DNA of 64,000 nt from Diaminobutyricimonas aerilata (lineage in GTDB: Bacteria > Actinomycetota > Actinomycetes > Actinomycetales > Microbacteriaceae). Shown one piece after another: positions 51,865-62,416 of this stretch. Numbering within the stretch: the first letter of the stretch is position 1; the number at the start of each line of letters is the position of its first letter. The stretch lies in NCBI RefSeq assembly GCF_002797715.1, contig NZ_PGFF01000001.1:981304-1045303 (forward strand). Direction: 5' to 3'. The notes under the pieces were generated by a model. That model was not told where the DNA came from and did no database searches. It saw only the letters and a program-made list of their open reading frames with translations. The position numbers were made by a program, and so were the translations under genes.

Positions 51865-53337
51865 GTGACGGAGACTTGTGTCCCGAGTGCCCGGCAGGGC
51901 GGCGAGAGGAGTGCGGTCATCAGCAGCGACGTCGGGTTCAGGTCGGAGCGGGGGCCCATCCTCATCGCCCTCATGGTCACCACGGGTCTCGTGGCGATCG
52001 ATGCGACGATCCTCGCGACGGCGGTGCCCTCGATCGTGGGCGACCTCGGCGGCTTCACGCTGTTCCCCTGGCTGTTCTCGATCTACCTGCTCGCGCAAGC
52101 CGTGTCGGTGCCGGTGTACGCGAAGCTCTCCGACACCGTCGGACGCAAGCCGATCATCCTCATCGGCATCGGACTGTTCCTGCTCGGCTCCGTGCTGTGC
52201 GGACTGGCCTGGAGCATGCCTGCCCTCATCGCGTTCCGAGCCATCCAGGGACTCGGCGCCGGAGCGGTGCAGCCCATGGCGATCACGATCGCCGGCGACA
52301 TCTACACCGTCGCCGAGCGCGCCCGCACCCAGGGCTATCTCGCGAGCGTGTGGGCGGTGTCGTCGGTGGTGGGTCCGACGCTCGGCGGCGTGTTCTCCGA
52401 GTTCGTCTCGTGGCGCTGGATCTTCTTCGTCAACATCCCGCTGTGCCTTCTCGCGGCGTGGATGATCGCGCGTCGCCTGCACGAATCGATCGAGAAGACG
52501 CGGCACCGCGTCGACTACGCGGGGGCGACGCTGCTCACCGTGGCGCTCAGCCTGCTCATCCTCGCGATCCTGCAGGGCGGACAGGCGTGGGCCTGGGACT
52601 CGCCGATCAGCATCGGCGCGTTCACGCTCGGCGGCGTGCTTCTCGCGGTCTTCCTCGTGGTCGAGCGCCGTGCCGCGGAGCCCGTGCTGCCGCTCTGGGT
52701 GTTCTCACGCCGGCTCATCCTCTCCACCGTGCTCGTCTCCATCGGCGTGGGGGCGGTGCTCACCGGGCTCACCTCGTTCGTGCCCACCTATCTCGAAGGC
52801 TCGGCGCACGTGAACGCCCTCGTCTCGGGTTTGGCGCTCGCGGCGTTGACCATCGGCTGGCCGATCTCCGCGTCGCTCTCCGGCCGGCTGTACCTGCGGG
52901 TCGGATTCCGCACGACGGTGCTCGTGGGCATGGTGTTCGCGGTCGCCGGCTCGCTCGTGCTCGCGTTGACGGCCGCGACGCCGTCGGTCGCGACGGTCGC
53001 CGTCGCGTGCTTCGTCGTCGGGCTGGGGCTCGGGCTCGTCGCGACCCCGAGCCTCATCGCCGCCCAGGCGAGCGTCGACTGGAACGAACGCGGCGTCGTG
53101 ACCGGCACCAACATGTTCGCCCGCTCCGTGGGCAGCGCGGTGGGCGTCGCCGTCTTCGGTGCGGTGGCCAACGGCATCTTCGCGTCCTCCGCCGGCGGCG
53201 AGAACGATCCTTCGACGGTCGCCGAGGCATCCGGTGCGGTCTTCATCGCCGTGGCGATCGCCGCGATCGTCACCGTCGCTGCGGCGCTCGCGATGCCGCG
53301 CGACCGGCCGGAACTGCAGGCGCAGTCCGTCGACTGA
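51865..53337 (+). CDS. MFS drug/solute exporter, DHA2 (14-helix) family
   Basis: A membrane transporter with about 14 helices, energised by protons. Motifs: LVAIDATILATAVPSIVGDLGG (helix 1), KLSDTVGRKPIILIG (motif A), FRAIQGLGAGAVQPMAI (motif B), SSVVGPTLGGVFSEFVSWRWIFFVNIP (motif C plus the DHA2 W-R-W-I-F block). The start is uncertain: GTG 51865 gives 490 residues and only about 33 before helix 1; the frame stays open to 51721 with no ribosome-binding site. The substrate is unknown; this family includes antiseptic and antibiotic exporters. Confidence 0.85.
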   Translation: MTETCVPSARQGGERSAVISSDVGFRSERGPILIALMVTTGLVAIDATILATAVPSIVGDLGGFTLFPWLFSIYLLAQAVSVPVYAKLSDTVGRKPIILIGIGLFLLGSVLCGLAWSMPALIAFRAIQGLGAGAVQPMAITIAGDIYTVAERARTQGYLASVWAVSSVVGPTLGGVFSEFVSWRWIFFVNIPLCLLAAWMIARRLHESIEKTRHRVDYAGATLLTVALSLLILAILQGGQAWAWDSPISIGAFTLGGVLLAVFLVVERRAAEPVLPLWVFSRRLILSTVLVSIGVGAVLTGLTSFVPTYLEGSAHVNALVSGLALAALTIGWPISASLSGRLYLRVGFRTTVLVGMVFAVAGSLVLALTAATPSVATVAVACFVVGLGLGLVATPSLIAAQASVDWNERGVVTGTNMFARSVGSAVGVAVFGAVANGIFASSAGGENDPSTVAEASGAVFIAVAIAAIVTVAAALAMPRDRPELQAQSVD

Positions 53338-53353
53338 CCTCCGCCGTGCCGCG

Positions 53354-55477
<2,124 letters not shown>

Positions 55478-55483
55478 GCCCCC

Positions 55484-55489
55484 AGCCTG
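55484..55489 (-). promoter_or_regulatory. -10 element of the recQ-type gene
   Basis: CAGGCT on the minus strand ends 6 nt before ATG 55477. The remaining 200 nt up to the next stop at 55691 hold only a GAGGATCCTC palindrome near 55614 and no gene that I can see. Confidence 0.35.
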
Positions 55490-55690
55490 ACACGGGGCGC
55501 GGACACGGGGCGTCGCTGAAGGGCCTCGCCGGCACCCCGGGATGAGCGTGACGCGGTCGGCGCTGGTGCGCGCGACCCGACCGGCCGCGGCGCCGCAACC
55601 GGCTCTGCGGTGAGGAGGATCCTCATCAGTGGAGGCGGTTCCGGAGCGTGTCGACGGATCGGCCCCGGACGTCGACCTCCCGCGACATGC

Positions 55691-56149
55691 TCACAGGCGA
55701 CGAGGGCGCACCGGATGCCCGCTGAGGATCGAAATCCGGTTGAAGGCGTTGATCGTCACGGCCACCCATTCGGCGGCAGCGAAGACCTGGTCGCCGGGGA
55801 CGGATCTGGCACCGAAGAGATCTCCCGTCGACTCCTCCGAGAGGGGCAGCGCGGTCGCCGCCTCCGCGACGGCGAGCACCGCCCGCTCCCGGTCGTCGAA
55901 CAGGCCGGTCTCGCGCCAGGCCGGCAGCACGTCGAGCTTCTGCTGGCTGACTCCGACATCCCTCGCTTTGCCCGCGTGAAGATCAAGGCAGTAGACGCAG
56001 CCGTTCATCTGCGGGGCTCGGAGTTTGATCAACTCCGACTCCTGCGGCGTAAGGCCCCGCCGGAGAGCCCCCTCTGCCACGGACGACGCGAATGCGACAG
56101 CGGCCTGCCAGACCTCGGGCATGGCCTTGTCGATGAACGGACGACGCAT
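55691..56149 (-). CDS. Carboxymuconolactone decarboxylase/AhpD family protein
   Basis: A 152-residue all-helical protein. NGCVYCLDLHAGKARDVG (Cys51, Cys54, His58) is the CxxC...H redox or proton-relay motif of the AhpD-like CMD family, and QLDVLPAWRE-type and VAVTINAFNRISI blocks follow. The CxxC favours an alkylhydroperoxidase-like reductase over a decarboxylase. ATG 56149 has GAGGAG about 6 nt upstream. It is third in a run LLM oxidoreductase, 37-codon ORF, this gene. Confidence 0.85.
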   Translation of the reverse strand: MRRPFIDKAMPEVWQAAVAFASSVAEGALRRGLTPQESELIKLRAPQMNGCVYCLDLHAGKARDVGVSQQKLDVLPAWRETGLFDDRERAVLAVAEAATALPLSEESTGDLFGARSVPGDQVFAAAEWVAVTINAFNRISILSGHPVRPRRL

Positions 56150-56163
56150 CGCGACTCCTCTGC

Positions 56164-56277
56164 TCAGGCGGTGCTCGACGGCCTCGTCTCGTTCCCCATG
56201 GCGATGTCGGTGTGAGCGGCGACCGCCGTGAGCGGGAGCACACGGTGGTACTCGGCGGAGGTGGTGGAGTCGATCAT
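56164..56277 (-). CDS. Small protein of 37 residues between LLM and AhpD-like genes
   Basis: ATG 56277 overlaps the stop of the LLM oxidoreductase gene (ATGA), has GAAGGAAG about 4 nt upstream, and the frame ends 14 nt before the AhpD-like start. The peptide begins MIDSTTSAEYHRVLPLTAV and continues to a PSSTA end; no membrane helix or known motif is seen. Coupling and spacing suggest a real gene; function unknown. Confidence 0.5.
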   Translation of the reverse strand: MIDSTTSAEYHRVLPLTAVAAHTDIAMGNETRPSSTA

Positions 56278-57365
56278 GGTCTTCCTTCACTCTTGGTTGC
56301 AAGCGCCGATACCCGCTCAGCCGGGGCGTAGTCCCCGAGGAGCTCGCGCACTCGGGGCACCACTTCGCGGCCGTACAGTTCGATGGACCGCATGCCGCGC
56401 TCCCACGGCAGCGGGGCGAGCGCGTATTTGAAGTCGAACCGGCTGAGGTTGAGTGCGCGCACGCAGTCGGCGATCTTCCTCGCCACGGTCTCCGGAGAAC
56501 CGATCATCAGCGCGCCGGCCTCGATCTCGCGCATGTACGAGTCGAGGGTCGGGGGGAGGGTGCCCCGTTCCCTGGCGGCGCGGGTCATCGTCGTCTGCCA
56601 GGCGGGCCAGAACGTCTCGGCCGCCTCGGCGTCGGTATCGGCGACGTGTCCGATCGCGTGTTGGCCCACCGGGAGCTGGGGGCGGTCGAATTGCGCGAGG
56701 GCTCGGTAGAACAGTTCGACATGTCCTGCGAACCTCGCGGGGCTTCCGCCGATGATCGCGATCATGAGCGGCAGACCGTGCCGGGCGGCGCGCACGACGG
56801 AGTCCGGGCTGCCGCCGACCCCCACCCACGTCGGTAACGCGCCGCGCTCGACGCGCGGGTACAGGGTCTGGGCTTGGAGCGGGGCGCGCGTGCTGCCCGA
56901 CCAGGTGACGCGCTGATCGCGCATCAGCCGCACCCAGAGGTCCAGATTCTGCTCGAACAGGTCGTCGTAGTCCGCGAGGTCGAACCCGAAGAGCGGGAAG
57001 GAGTCGATCGTCGAGGCCCGGCCCACGACCAACTCCGCCCGTCCGCCCGACACGGCGTCCAGCGTCGAGTACTGGTGGAAGACGCGCACCGGATCCTGCG
57101 TCGACAGCACGGTCACGCTCGTTCCGAGGAGGATGCGGGAGGTGCGGCCGGCGATCGCCGCGAGGATGACGGGCGGAGCCGAATCCAGCATGTCCGAGCG
57201 GTAGTGCTCACCGACGCTGAAGAAGTCGAGGCCCACCCCCTCGGCGAGGACCCCCTGGTCCACCGTGCGCCGCAGAGTCTCTGCGTCGCTGAGCACCCGG
57301 CCGGAGAGATCCGTCATCGCGTCCGCGAACGTGTCGACGCCGAACTGCACCGCCGGAGCTGTCAT
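56274..57365 (-). CDS. LLM class flavin-dependent oxidoreductase (first paralog)
   Basis: A 363-residue luciferase-like TIM-barrel protein. VQFGVDTFADAMTD at the N-terminus, GLDFFSVGEHYRSDML, ILLGTSVTVLSTQDPVRVFHQYSTLDAVSGGRAELVVGR and [19 protein letters not shown] are the family blocks; the cofactor may be FMN or F420. It is clearly similar to the protein at 61349-62416, sharing SFPLFGFDL and AIIGG. ATG 57365 has GAGGAGG about 8 nt upstream. It is followed by the coupled small gene and the AhpD-like gene. Confidence 0.87.
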   Translation of the reverse strand: MTAPAVQFGVDTFADAMTDLSGRVLSDAETLRRTVDQGVLAEGVGLDFFSVGEHYRSDMLDSAPPVILAAIAGRTSRILLGTSVTVLSTQDPVRVFHQYSTLDAVSGGRAELVVGRASTIDSFPLFGFDLADYDDLFEQNLDLWVRLMRDQRVTWSGSTRAPLQAQTLYPRVERGALPTWVGVGGSPDSVVRAARHGLPLMIAIIGGSPARFAGHVELFYRALAQFDRPQLPVGQHAIGHVADTDAEAAETFWPAWQTTMTRAARERGTLPPTLDSYMREIEAGALMIGSPETVARKIADCVRALNLSRFDFKYALAPLPWERGMRSIELYGREVVPRVRELLGDYAPAERVSALATKSEGRP

Positions 57366-57477
57366 GGCCCTGCCTCCTCTGTCGCGCGCCCGCGGTGAGG
57401 TCCCGCGGATCGCACCCACAGTCGACACCGTGTTCCAGCAACCGGGTCAACCGCGCAGTGCCGGGGATGTCCTGGAG

Positions 57478-58092
57478 TCACAACCAGCCGCGGTCGCGGG
57501 CGGTCCGCGCGGCATCGTGTCGCGTGGTCGTGCCGGTCTTCTGCATCGCGTTCGACAGGTAGTTGCGCACGGTCCCTGGCGCGAGGTGCAGCCGACGCGC
57601 GATGGTCGCGACCGAATAACCTTCGCGCGTCTCGCGCAGGGCGTCCGCTTCTCGGTCGGTCAGCGGGGAATCGTCGATGACGGACGCCTCGAGCACGTCG
57701 TGACCGATCCAGCGACCTCCGGCGTGAACCGTGCGCACCACCTCGACGATGTCCTCGGGGTCGGCGGCCTTGCTCATGAAACCGGCGACGCCGAGCCGCA
57801 GCGCCCGCCGCAGCACTCCGGGACGCGCGTGCCGCGTGAGCATCAGCACGCGCTGCTCCGGCAGAGCCGCCCGGATGGAGGCGACCGCGTCGAGGCCGTC
57901 CATCCCCGGCATCTCGAGGTCGATGACGAGCACATCGGGGCGGTGTCGCAGCGTCTCGGTCACGGCCTGCGGGCCGTTCTCCGCCTGCGCCACGACCTCG
58001 ATCGTCCGGTCGAGTGGGAGCAGCGCCGCGAGGGCGGAGCGCAGCAGGTGCTCGTCATCGACGAGCACGATGCGGATCGGATCAGACGTCAT
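57478..58092 (-). CDS. LuxR/NarL family response regulator (second system)
   Basis: A 204-residue regulator with receiver residues VLVDDEHLLRSAL, Asp58 in VLVIDLEMPGMDG and FMSKAADPED, and a LuxR helix-turn-helix LTDREADALRETREGYSVATIARRLHLAPGTVRNYLSNAM. ATG 58092 overlaps the kinase stop. It resembles DesR-type regulators paired with DesK-like kinases, often controlling a neighbouring transporter; here the neighbours are a small and a six-helix membrane protein. Confidence 0.9.
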   Translation of the reverse strand: MTSDPIRIVLVDDEHLLRSALAALLPLDRTIEVVAQAENGPQAVTETLRHRPDVLVIDLEMPGMDGLDAVASIRAALPEQRVLMLTRHARPGVLRRALRLGVAGFMSKAADPEDIVEVVRTVHAGGRWIGHDVLEASVIDDSPLTDREADALRETREGYSVATIARRLHLAPGTVRNYLSNAMQKTGTTTRHDAARTARDRGWL

Positions 58093-59180
58093 CGGCGGCT
58101 CTTCTTCGCGGCCTCGTCGCGACGCGGGCCGATGCGCGCGGCGACGCGGAATCCGCCCGGCGGCCGCTCGATCCGCAGCACGCCTCCAGCGTCCTCGATC
58201 CGCTCGCGTAGGCGTGCGAGCCCGTTCAGCGGCGCGTCGACGTCGGTTCCCGCTCCATCGTTGGTCACCTCGACAGCGTCGGGCGACACCGTGATCGTGA
58301 CGGTGGTGGGTCGAGCGTGCCGGAGCAGGTTCGTCGTCGCTTCGCGCAGCACGTGGGCGAGCAGCGGATGCGGAGTGGCCCCGGCGTCGTCGTCGAACCG
58401 GGCCGCGACGGCGATGCCCGCGGCTTCGATCAGGCGCGTGGCGTTCTCGAGCTCGGTCGCGAGACTCAGGTCGTGACGCGCGTAGGCGAGCGTGCGGGTG
58501 TGGGAGATGGTCTCGTCGGCGAGCCGGCGGATCTCGGTCAATTCCTGCTCGGCGCTTCCCGGATCCATGTGCACCAGCCGTCCGGCGAGCGCCGCCTTCA
58601 GCTTGATCACATGGAGCGAGTGCCCCTGGATGTCGTGGAGGTCGCCCGCGAAGCGCACCCGCTCGCGCGCGACGGCCAACTCGGCCTCGGTCTCCCGCGC
58701 GCGGTCGAGTCGCCGTGCGATGAGCCACGCGTGCTCGCTCGCCAGGATCACGCCGACGACGAACAACGTGCCGACGATGGGGGTCAGCAGGTAGGCCGCG
58801 GCGAGCCCCCACGACGGTGGATGGAAGGCGAACGAGGTCGCCCCGATCGCGCCGACGCCCACGGTGAAGGCCGCGATCCACAGCCTCGACCGCCTCATGC
58901 GGGCGATGAGCATGCCGCCGATCAACGACAGAGGAACGAAGCTGATCGGGCTCTGGGCGGTGAGAGCGCCGATCAGCCATGCCGTCACGGTGAGCATGAG
59001 CGCGAAGATCGCCTGCCGGGGATAACCTTCGAGGTTCCACTCGCGCAGTACACCGAGCGTGAGCAGGTAGCCGGCCGCCATGGTCACGCCTTCCCACCAC
59101 GACGTCGCCGTCAGCGCCACGCCGAGCACGCTCAGTGGTGCGATCGCGACGACGGCCGTGACCATCGCCGCCCGGCGCAT
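58089..59180 (-). CDS. Sensor histidine kinase, DesK/HisKA_3 type (second system)
   Basis: A 363-residue kinase. About six helices occupy residues 5-150. The phosphoacceptor box is RVRFAGDLHDIQGHSLHVIKLK with His182, the N-box REATTNLLRHARPT and a reduced G-box NGLARLRERIEDAGG, as in DesK-like kinases. ATG 59180 follows GAGGCGGGG closely; no earlier start occurs before the upstream gene's stop at 59222. The stop overlaps the response regulator start (58089-58092). Confidence 0.88.
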   Translation of the reverse strand: MRRAAMVTAVVAIAPLSVLGVALTATSWWEGVTMAAGYLLTLGVLREWNLEGYPRQAIFALMLTVTAWLIGALTAQSPISFVPLSLIGGMLIARMRRSRLWIAAFTVGVGAIGATSFAFHPPSWGLAAAYLLTPIVGTLFVVGVILASEHAWLIARRLDRARETEAELAVARERVRFAGDLHDIQGHSLHVIKLKAALAGRLVHMDPGSAEQELTEIRRLADETISHTRTLAYARHDLSLATELENATRLIEAAGIAVAARFDDDAGATPHPLLAHVLREATTNLLRHARPTTVTITVSPDAVEVTNDGAGTDVDAPLNGLARLRERIEDAGGVLRIERPPGGFRVAARIGPRRDEAAKKSRR

Positions 59181-59221
59181 CCCCGCCTCGGCGGGTGCAT
59201 CGCCCGGCTCGTCCTTGACGG

Positions 59222-59467
59222 TCAGATCTGCCTCCGCGTTTCCTGACGTGCGATCGCGCGACCGACGAGGGCTTTCGCGATCAGTGCCGCGACGACGAGG
59301 GCGAGCGCCACGTACTGCAAGGCCCCTGCGCTCAGGAAGAATTCCGTGATGCTCTCGGGCAGCGCCGTGAACAGACCGAAGTCGAAGTAGTAGACGCCGA
59401 TGTAGGACAGGAAGACGGTCGCGGAGAGCAGGATGACCGCGTTGAGCGCCACGTCGAGGAGTTTCAT
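59222..59467 (-). CDS. Small membrane protein upstream of the sensor kinase
   Basis: An 81-residue protein with two helices (about 4-24 and 46-68) and an intervening segment containing FDFGLFTALPES; the C-terminus is basic. No family recognised. GTG 59473, two codons upstream, is an alternative start. It is first in a likely three-gene operon with the kinase and regulator, so a sensory or accessory role is plausible. Confidence 0.6.
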   Translation of the reverse strand: MKLLDVALNAVILLSATVFLSYIGVYYFDFGLFTALPESITEFFLSAGALQYVALALVVAALIAKALVGRAIARQETRRQI

Positions 59468-59504
59468 GGTCACCCACGATCCCGCCGACCCCCTGTCGCC
59501 GCCA

Positions 59505-59519
59505 GTGACGTCGTGTCAC
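59505..59519. promoter_or_regulatory. Inverted repeat GTGAC-n5-GTCAC between divergent membrane protein genes
   Basis: GTGAC (59505-59509) and GTCAC (59515-59519) are exact arms, with a further CGTGACG about 8 nt downstream. It lies in the 110-nt gap between the two-component operon and the membrane protein gene and is a candidate site for the response regulator. Confidence 0.45.
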
Positions 59520-59577
59520 ACCTTCCCGTGACGCCATGCCACTGTCGGCGCGGCGCACGAGAGGGTGCGATGGGGGC

Positions 59578-60240
59578 ATGACTACCGAACCTGCTCTCAG
59601 CGAGCGGCCCGCACGCGTGCGGCTGTGGCGGCGCCCCTTCCGGGTCATCCGCGAGAACAAGCGCGCCTACCTCTTCATCAATCTCGGCGCGTACGGCCTC
59701 GCGCTCGCCGGGTTCGCGGTCGGGCTCGCCTTCCCTGAGCTCAACGCGGCCCGAGGTGCCGCGTTGGAGGACGACGGAACGGCGGACCTCGTGTACCAGC
59801 TCGTGTTCACCCCGCCGCTCTTCGCGCTCGTGATCCTCGCGGTCAACGTCTTCCGCCTGAGTCTGCTCACGATCGTGCTGCCCTCGCTCATCGTGCCTTT
59901 CGCCGGACTCGCGTTCTTCGCCTACTGGGCCGTCGAAACCGGCATCACGCTCGTCGCGAGCAGCCCCGAGGGCTGGGTGGCGCGCATTCCGCACTCGCTG
60001 ACGTTCATCATCGAGTTGCAGGCGTACGTGCTGCTCCTCCTCGGCGCGTACCTCCTGGGCCGGTCCTGGCTGTTCCCCCGCCGAGTCGGGGCGAAGAACC
60101 GGCGCCAGGGCTACGTGCGAGGACTGCAGCGGCTCGGGTTGCTGGCGCTGCCGGCGCTCGTGCTGCTCATCGTCGGGGCGGTGTGGGAGGCGTACTCCCT
60201 GCGGTACTTCATCCATCCCCTCACTCAGCTGCTCCTGTGA
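59578..60240 (+). CDS. Six-helix membrane protein, SpoIIM-like
   Basis: A 220-residue membrane protein. RENKRAYLFINLGAYGLALAGFAVGL (helix 1), LPSLIVPFAGLAFFAYWAVETGITL, IPHSLTFIIELQAYVLLLLGAYLLG and a C-terminal VGAVWEAYSLRYFIHPL resemble the stage II sporulation protein M/DUF95 family layout, in which a final helix carries EAxxxxFxxP. Assignment is moderate. It is divergent from the second two-component operon and may be its target. ATG 59578. Confidence 0.6.
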   Translation: MTTEPALSERPARVRLWRRPFRVIRENKRAYLFINLGAYGLALAGFAVGLAFPELNAARGAALEDDGTADLVYQLVFTPPLFALVILAVNVFRLSLLTIVLPSLIVPFAGLAFFAYWAVETGITLVASSPEGWVARIPHSLTFIIELQAYVLLLLGAYLLGRSWLFPRRVGAKNRRQGYVRGLQRLGLLALPALVLLIVGAVWEAYSLRYFIHPLTQLLL

Positions 60241-60638
60241 GTGCCGCGCACGGCGTGGCCGACGAGGGCGACATCGGCGGGGGAGGGCGCGCGGAACCGC
60301 CCTCCCTCGGCGAGGTAGGCGTCACCGTGCTTGGTCAGGTGCGCTCGGAAGAGCCGGCACACCGGCACCACGACGACGCCGTCGTCGATCGCGTCGGACA
60401 GGGCCGTGCGCACGAGGAGCCCGGCGAGTCCACGCCCGCCCGACGCGGCGTCCACTTCGGTGTGGAAGAAGATGCGCACCCGTTCTGCCGCATCGGCCTC
60501 GATGAAGTCCGCGCGCCCCGCAGGCACGGAGTCGTCGGCGAGGCGGACCCGGTACGACCGGATGGGTCCGTCGTCGACGGTGTCGATGATCGCGGAGGTC
60601 CCGGTGGTGTCGGTCAGTTCTCGGCTCATCAGCGGCAT
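60225..60638 (-). CDS. GNAT-fold N-acetyltransferase, NATD1/YjdJ-like
   Basis: A 137-residue small acetyltransferase. RIFFHTEVDAASGGRGLAGLLVRTAL contains the acetyl-CoA loop (Q/RxxGxG/A-like GGRGLA), and VVVPVCRLFRAHLTKH matches the C-terminal P-x-C-x-x-h block of NATD1/YjdJ proteins. ATG 60638 has GGACGGG just upstream; ATG 60629 is possible. The -10 CATAAT (minus strand, 60663-60668) abuts a palindrome shared with the MarR gene, so the regulator probably controls it. Its 3' end overlaps the convergent membrane protein gene by 16 nt. Confidence 0.78.
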   Translation of the reverse strand: MPLMSRELTDTTGTSAIIDTVDDGPIRSYRVRLADDSVPAGRADFIEADAAERVRIFFHTEVDAASGGRGLAGLLVRTALSDAIDDGVVVVPVCRLFRAHLTKHGDAYLAEGGRFRAPSPADVALVGHAVRGTHRSS

Positions 60639-60650
60639 CCCGTCCAAGTG

Positions 60651-60664
60651 ATTGACATGTGAAT
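60651..60664. promoter_or_regulatory. Candidate MarR box 1 at the GNAT promoter
   Basis: ATTGACATGTGAAT is a near-palindrome with core ACATGT. It overlaps the -10 and transcription start of the GNAT gene on the minus strand. A near-identical box is at 61230. Confidence 0.55.
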
Positions 60665-60724
60665 TATGTGGACCACGCGTGGCGGTGTCAATCGGATCCG
60701 GGATGCCGCGGACGGGGCAGTGCG

Positions 60725-61216
60725 TCACGTACGGGATCTGCCCGGCATTGGTGCGAGGCCGAGGTGGGCGCGGAGTGTCGTCGTGGTTTCATCGATGCGG
60801 GTCATCTGCTCATCGCTGAACGCGTCGATGAAGTAGGTCTTGATCGCGCGCAGGTGGGGGATCGTGCTCGCGCGGAACGCCCGGGCGCCGTCGTCGGTGA
60901 GCACGGTGCGTGATCCGCGGGCGTCGTCGGCGGACGGCTCGCGCCGGATCAGTCCGCGTCTCTCCATGCGCCCCAAGTGGCCGGACAGCCGGCTGCGCTC
61001 CCACTCGATGTGCGCGGCGAGCTCGGACGAACGGAGGGACTTCCCCTCGGCCTCGCTGAGCGTGAGCAACACCTTGTAGTCGCCTTCGGAGAGCCCGGAG
61101 TCCGCCTGCAGTCGAGCTTGCACGCGCGCGCGGAGGATCTCGACCGTCTGGATGTAGGCCGACCACACCGCGAACTCCTCGCTCGTCGGAAGTTCGTTAC
61201 GGCGGGAGGCGCTCAT
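60725..61216 (-). CDS. MarR family regulator divergent from the second LLM operon
   Basis: A 163-residue winged-helix protein. LRSSELAAHIEWERSRLSGHLGRMERRGLIRREPSADDARGSRTVLT is the DNA-binding domain with the DDARGSR wing. ATG 61216 has AGGGGAA about 4 nt upstream, so it is leadered. Promoter elements TTGATG (61264-61269 complement) and a TAATTC-like -10 are 17-18 bp apart, and a palindromic box covers the -10. It likely represses itself, the divergent LLM operon and the GNAT gene. Confidence 0.88.
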   Translation of the reverse strand: MSASRRNELPTSEEFAVWSAYIQTVEILRARVQARLQADSGLSEGDYKVLLTLSEAEGKSLRSSELAAHIEWERSRLSGHLGRMERRGLIRREPSADDARGSRTVLTDDGARAFRASTIPHLRAIKTYFIDAFSDEQMTRIDETTTTLRAHLGLAPMPGRSRT

Positions 61217-61229
61217 CGTTCCCCTTGTG

Positions 61230-61243
61230 GTTGACATGTGAAT
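61230..61243. promoter_or_regulatory. Candidate MarR box 2 in the divergent MarR-LLM promoter
   Basis: GTTGACATGTGAAT shares 13 of 14 bases with box 1. Its TTGACA (61231-61236) can act as -35 for the LLM operon, with GATGAT (61253-61258) as -10, so repressor binding would block both promoters. Confidence 0.55.
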
Positions 61244-61348
61244 TACTTCTGCGATGATTCAGACATCAATTACACATCGCTTCCGTCGCCTGCGGGGGAG
61301 CGGAAGCGCGATTCGCGGGAAGCAGCGGATGGGGCGGACAGGAGCACC

Positions 61349-62416
61349 GTGACAAACCTCTCGCAGCTTCAATTCGGCATCGACAGCTTCGGCGATCTGC
61401 CCCGAGACGACCGGGGCGACATCGTGTCGCACGCGCGAGCGATCAGGGCCGTCGTCGACGAAGCGGTGCTCGCGGACGAGGTCGGGATCGACGCCATCAC
61501 CCTCGGCGAACATCACAGGCGCGAGTACGCGATCTCGAGCCCGGACACCGTGCTCGCCGGCGTCGCCACGGTGACCAAGCGCATCCGACTCGGATCCGGC
61601 GTCACCGTGCTGTCGTCCGACGATCCTGTTCGCGTGTTCCAGCGCTTCGCGACCGTCGACGCGCTGTCGAACGGCCGGGCGGAGGTGATCCTGGGCCGGG
61701 GCTCCTTCACCGAGTCGTTCCCGCTCTTCGGCTTCGATCTCAAGGACTACGAGGTGCTGTTCGAGGAGAAGATCAACCTGTTCCATCGCCTCCTCGACGA
61801 GGCGCCCGTCACGTGGGAGGGCACCACGCGCGCGGCGTTGCACGACGCGGACGTCTACCCGAAGACGGAATCGGGGCGACTGCGAACCTGGGTGGGTGTC
61901 GGCGGCTCGCCCCAGTCGGTACTGAGGACGGCCCACTACGGCTTCGGGCTCATGCTCGCCATCATCGGCGGCGCACCGGATCGGTTCGTGCCGTACGTCG
62001 ACCTCTACCGCAAGGCGACGGCGCAACTCGGAACGACGGCCCAGCCGGTCGGGATGCACTCGCCGGGGTTCGTGGCGGCGACCGACGAGGAGGCGAAGGA
62101 GTTGTTCTATCCCGGCTACCGCGAGATCCGCGACCGCATCGGTGCGCAACGCGGGTGGCCGCCGCTGCGCCGTGAGGAGTTCGACGCCGATGTCGCCGCG
62201 GGTTCTCTGTACGTCGGCTCGGCCGAGACCGTCGCGAACAGGATCGCCCGCGCGATTCGCACCCTCGACGTCAGGAGGTTCGACATGATCTACTCCGCGG
62301 CCGGTACGGTCTCCGCTTCGGCACGGCTCCGCTCCGTTGAGCTCTACGGCACCCGCGTGATCCCTCGCGTCCGGGAACTGCTCGCCGAGACCGGAGTGCC
62401 CGAGGTCGCGCGATGA
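61349..62416 (+). CDS. LLM class flavin-dependent oxidoreductase (second paralog)
   Basis: A 355-residue luciferase-like protein, similar along its whole length to the protein at 56274-57365 ([109 protein letters not shown]). GTG 61349 has AGGAG 5 nt upstream; an in-frame ATG at 61238 would lie within the operator. The following reductase-like gene is coupled (ATGA at 62413), which could mean a reduced cofactor such as F420 or FMN is supplied locally. Confidence 0.87.
   Translation: MTNLSQLQFGIDSFGDLPRDDRGDIVSHARAIRAVVDEAVLADEVGIDAITLGEHHRREYAISSPDTVLAGVATVTKRIRLGSGVTVLSSDDPVRVFQRFATVDALSNGRAEVILGRGSFTESFPLFGFDLKDYEVLFEEKINLFHRLLDEAPVTWEGTTRAALHDADVYPKTESGRLRTWVGVGGSPQSVLRTAHYGFGLMLAIIGGAPDRFVPYVDLYRKATAQLGTTAQPVGMHSPGFVAATDEEAKELFYPGYREIRDRIGAQRGWPPLRREEFDADVAAGSLYVGSAETVANRIARAIRTLDVRRFDMIYSAAGTVSASARLRSVELYGTRVIPRVRELLAETGVPEVAR

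Noticed and set aside
55610..56215. Plus-strand frame opposite the AhpD-like gene
   Set aside because: It is antisense to a gene with a clear CxxC motif and ribosome-binding site and shows no protein-like features.
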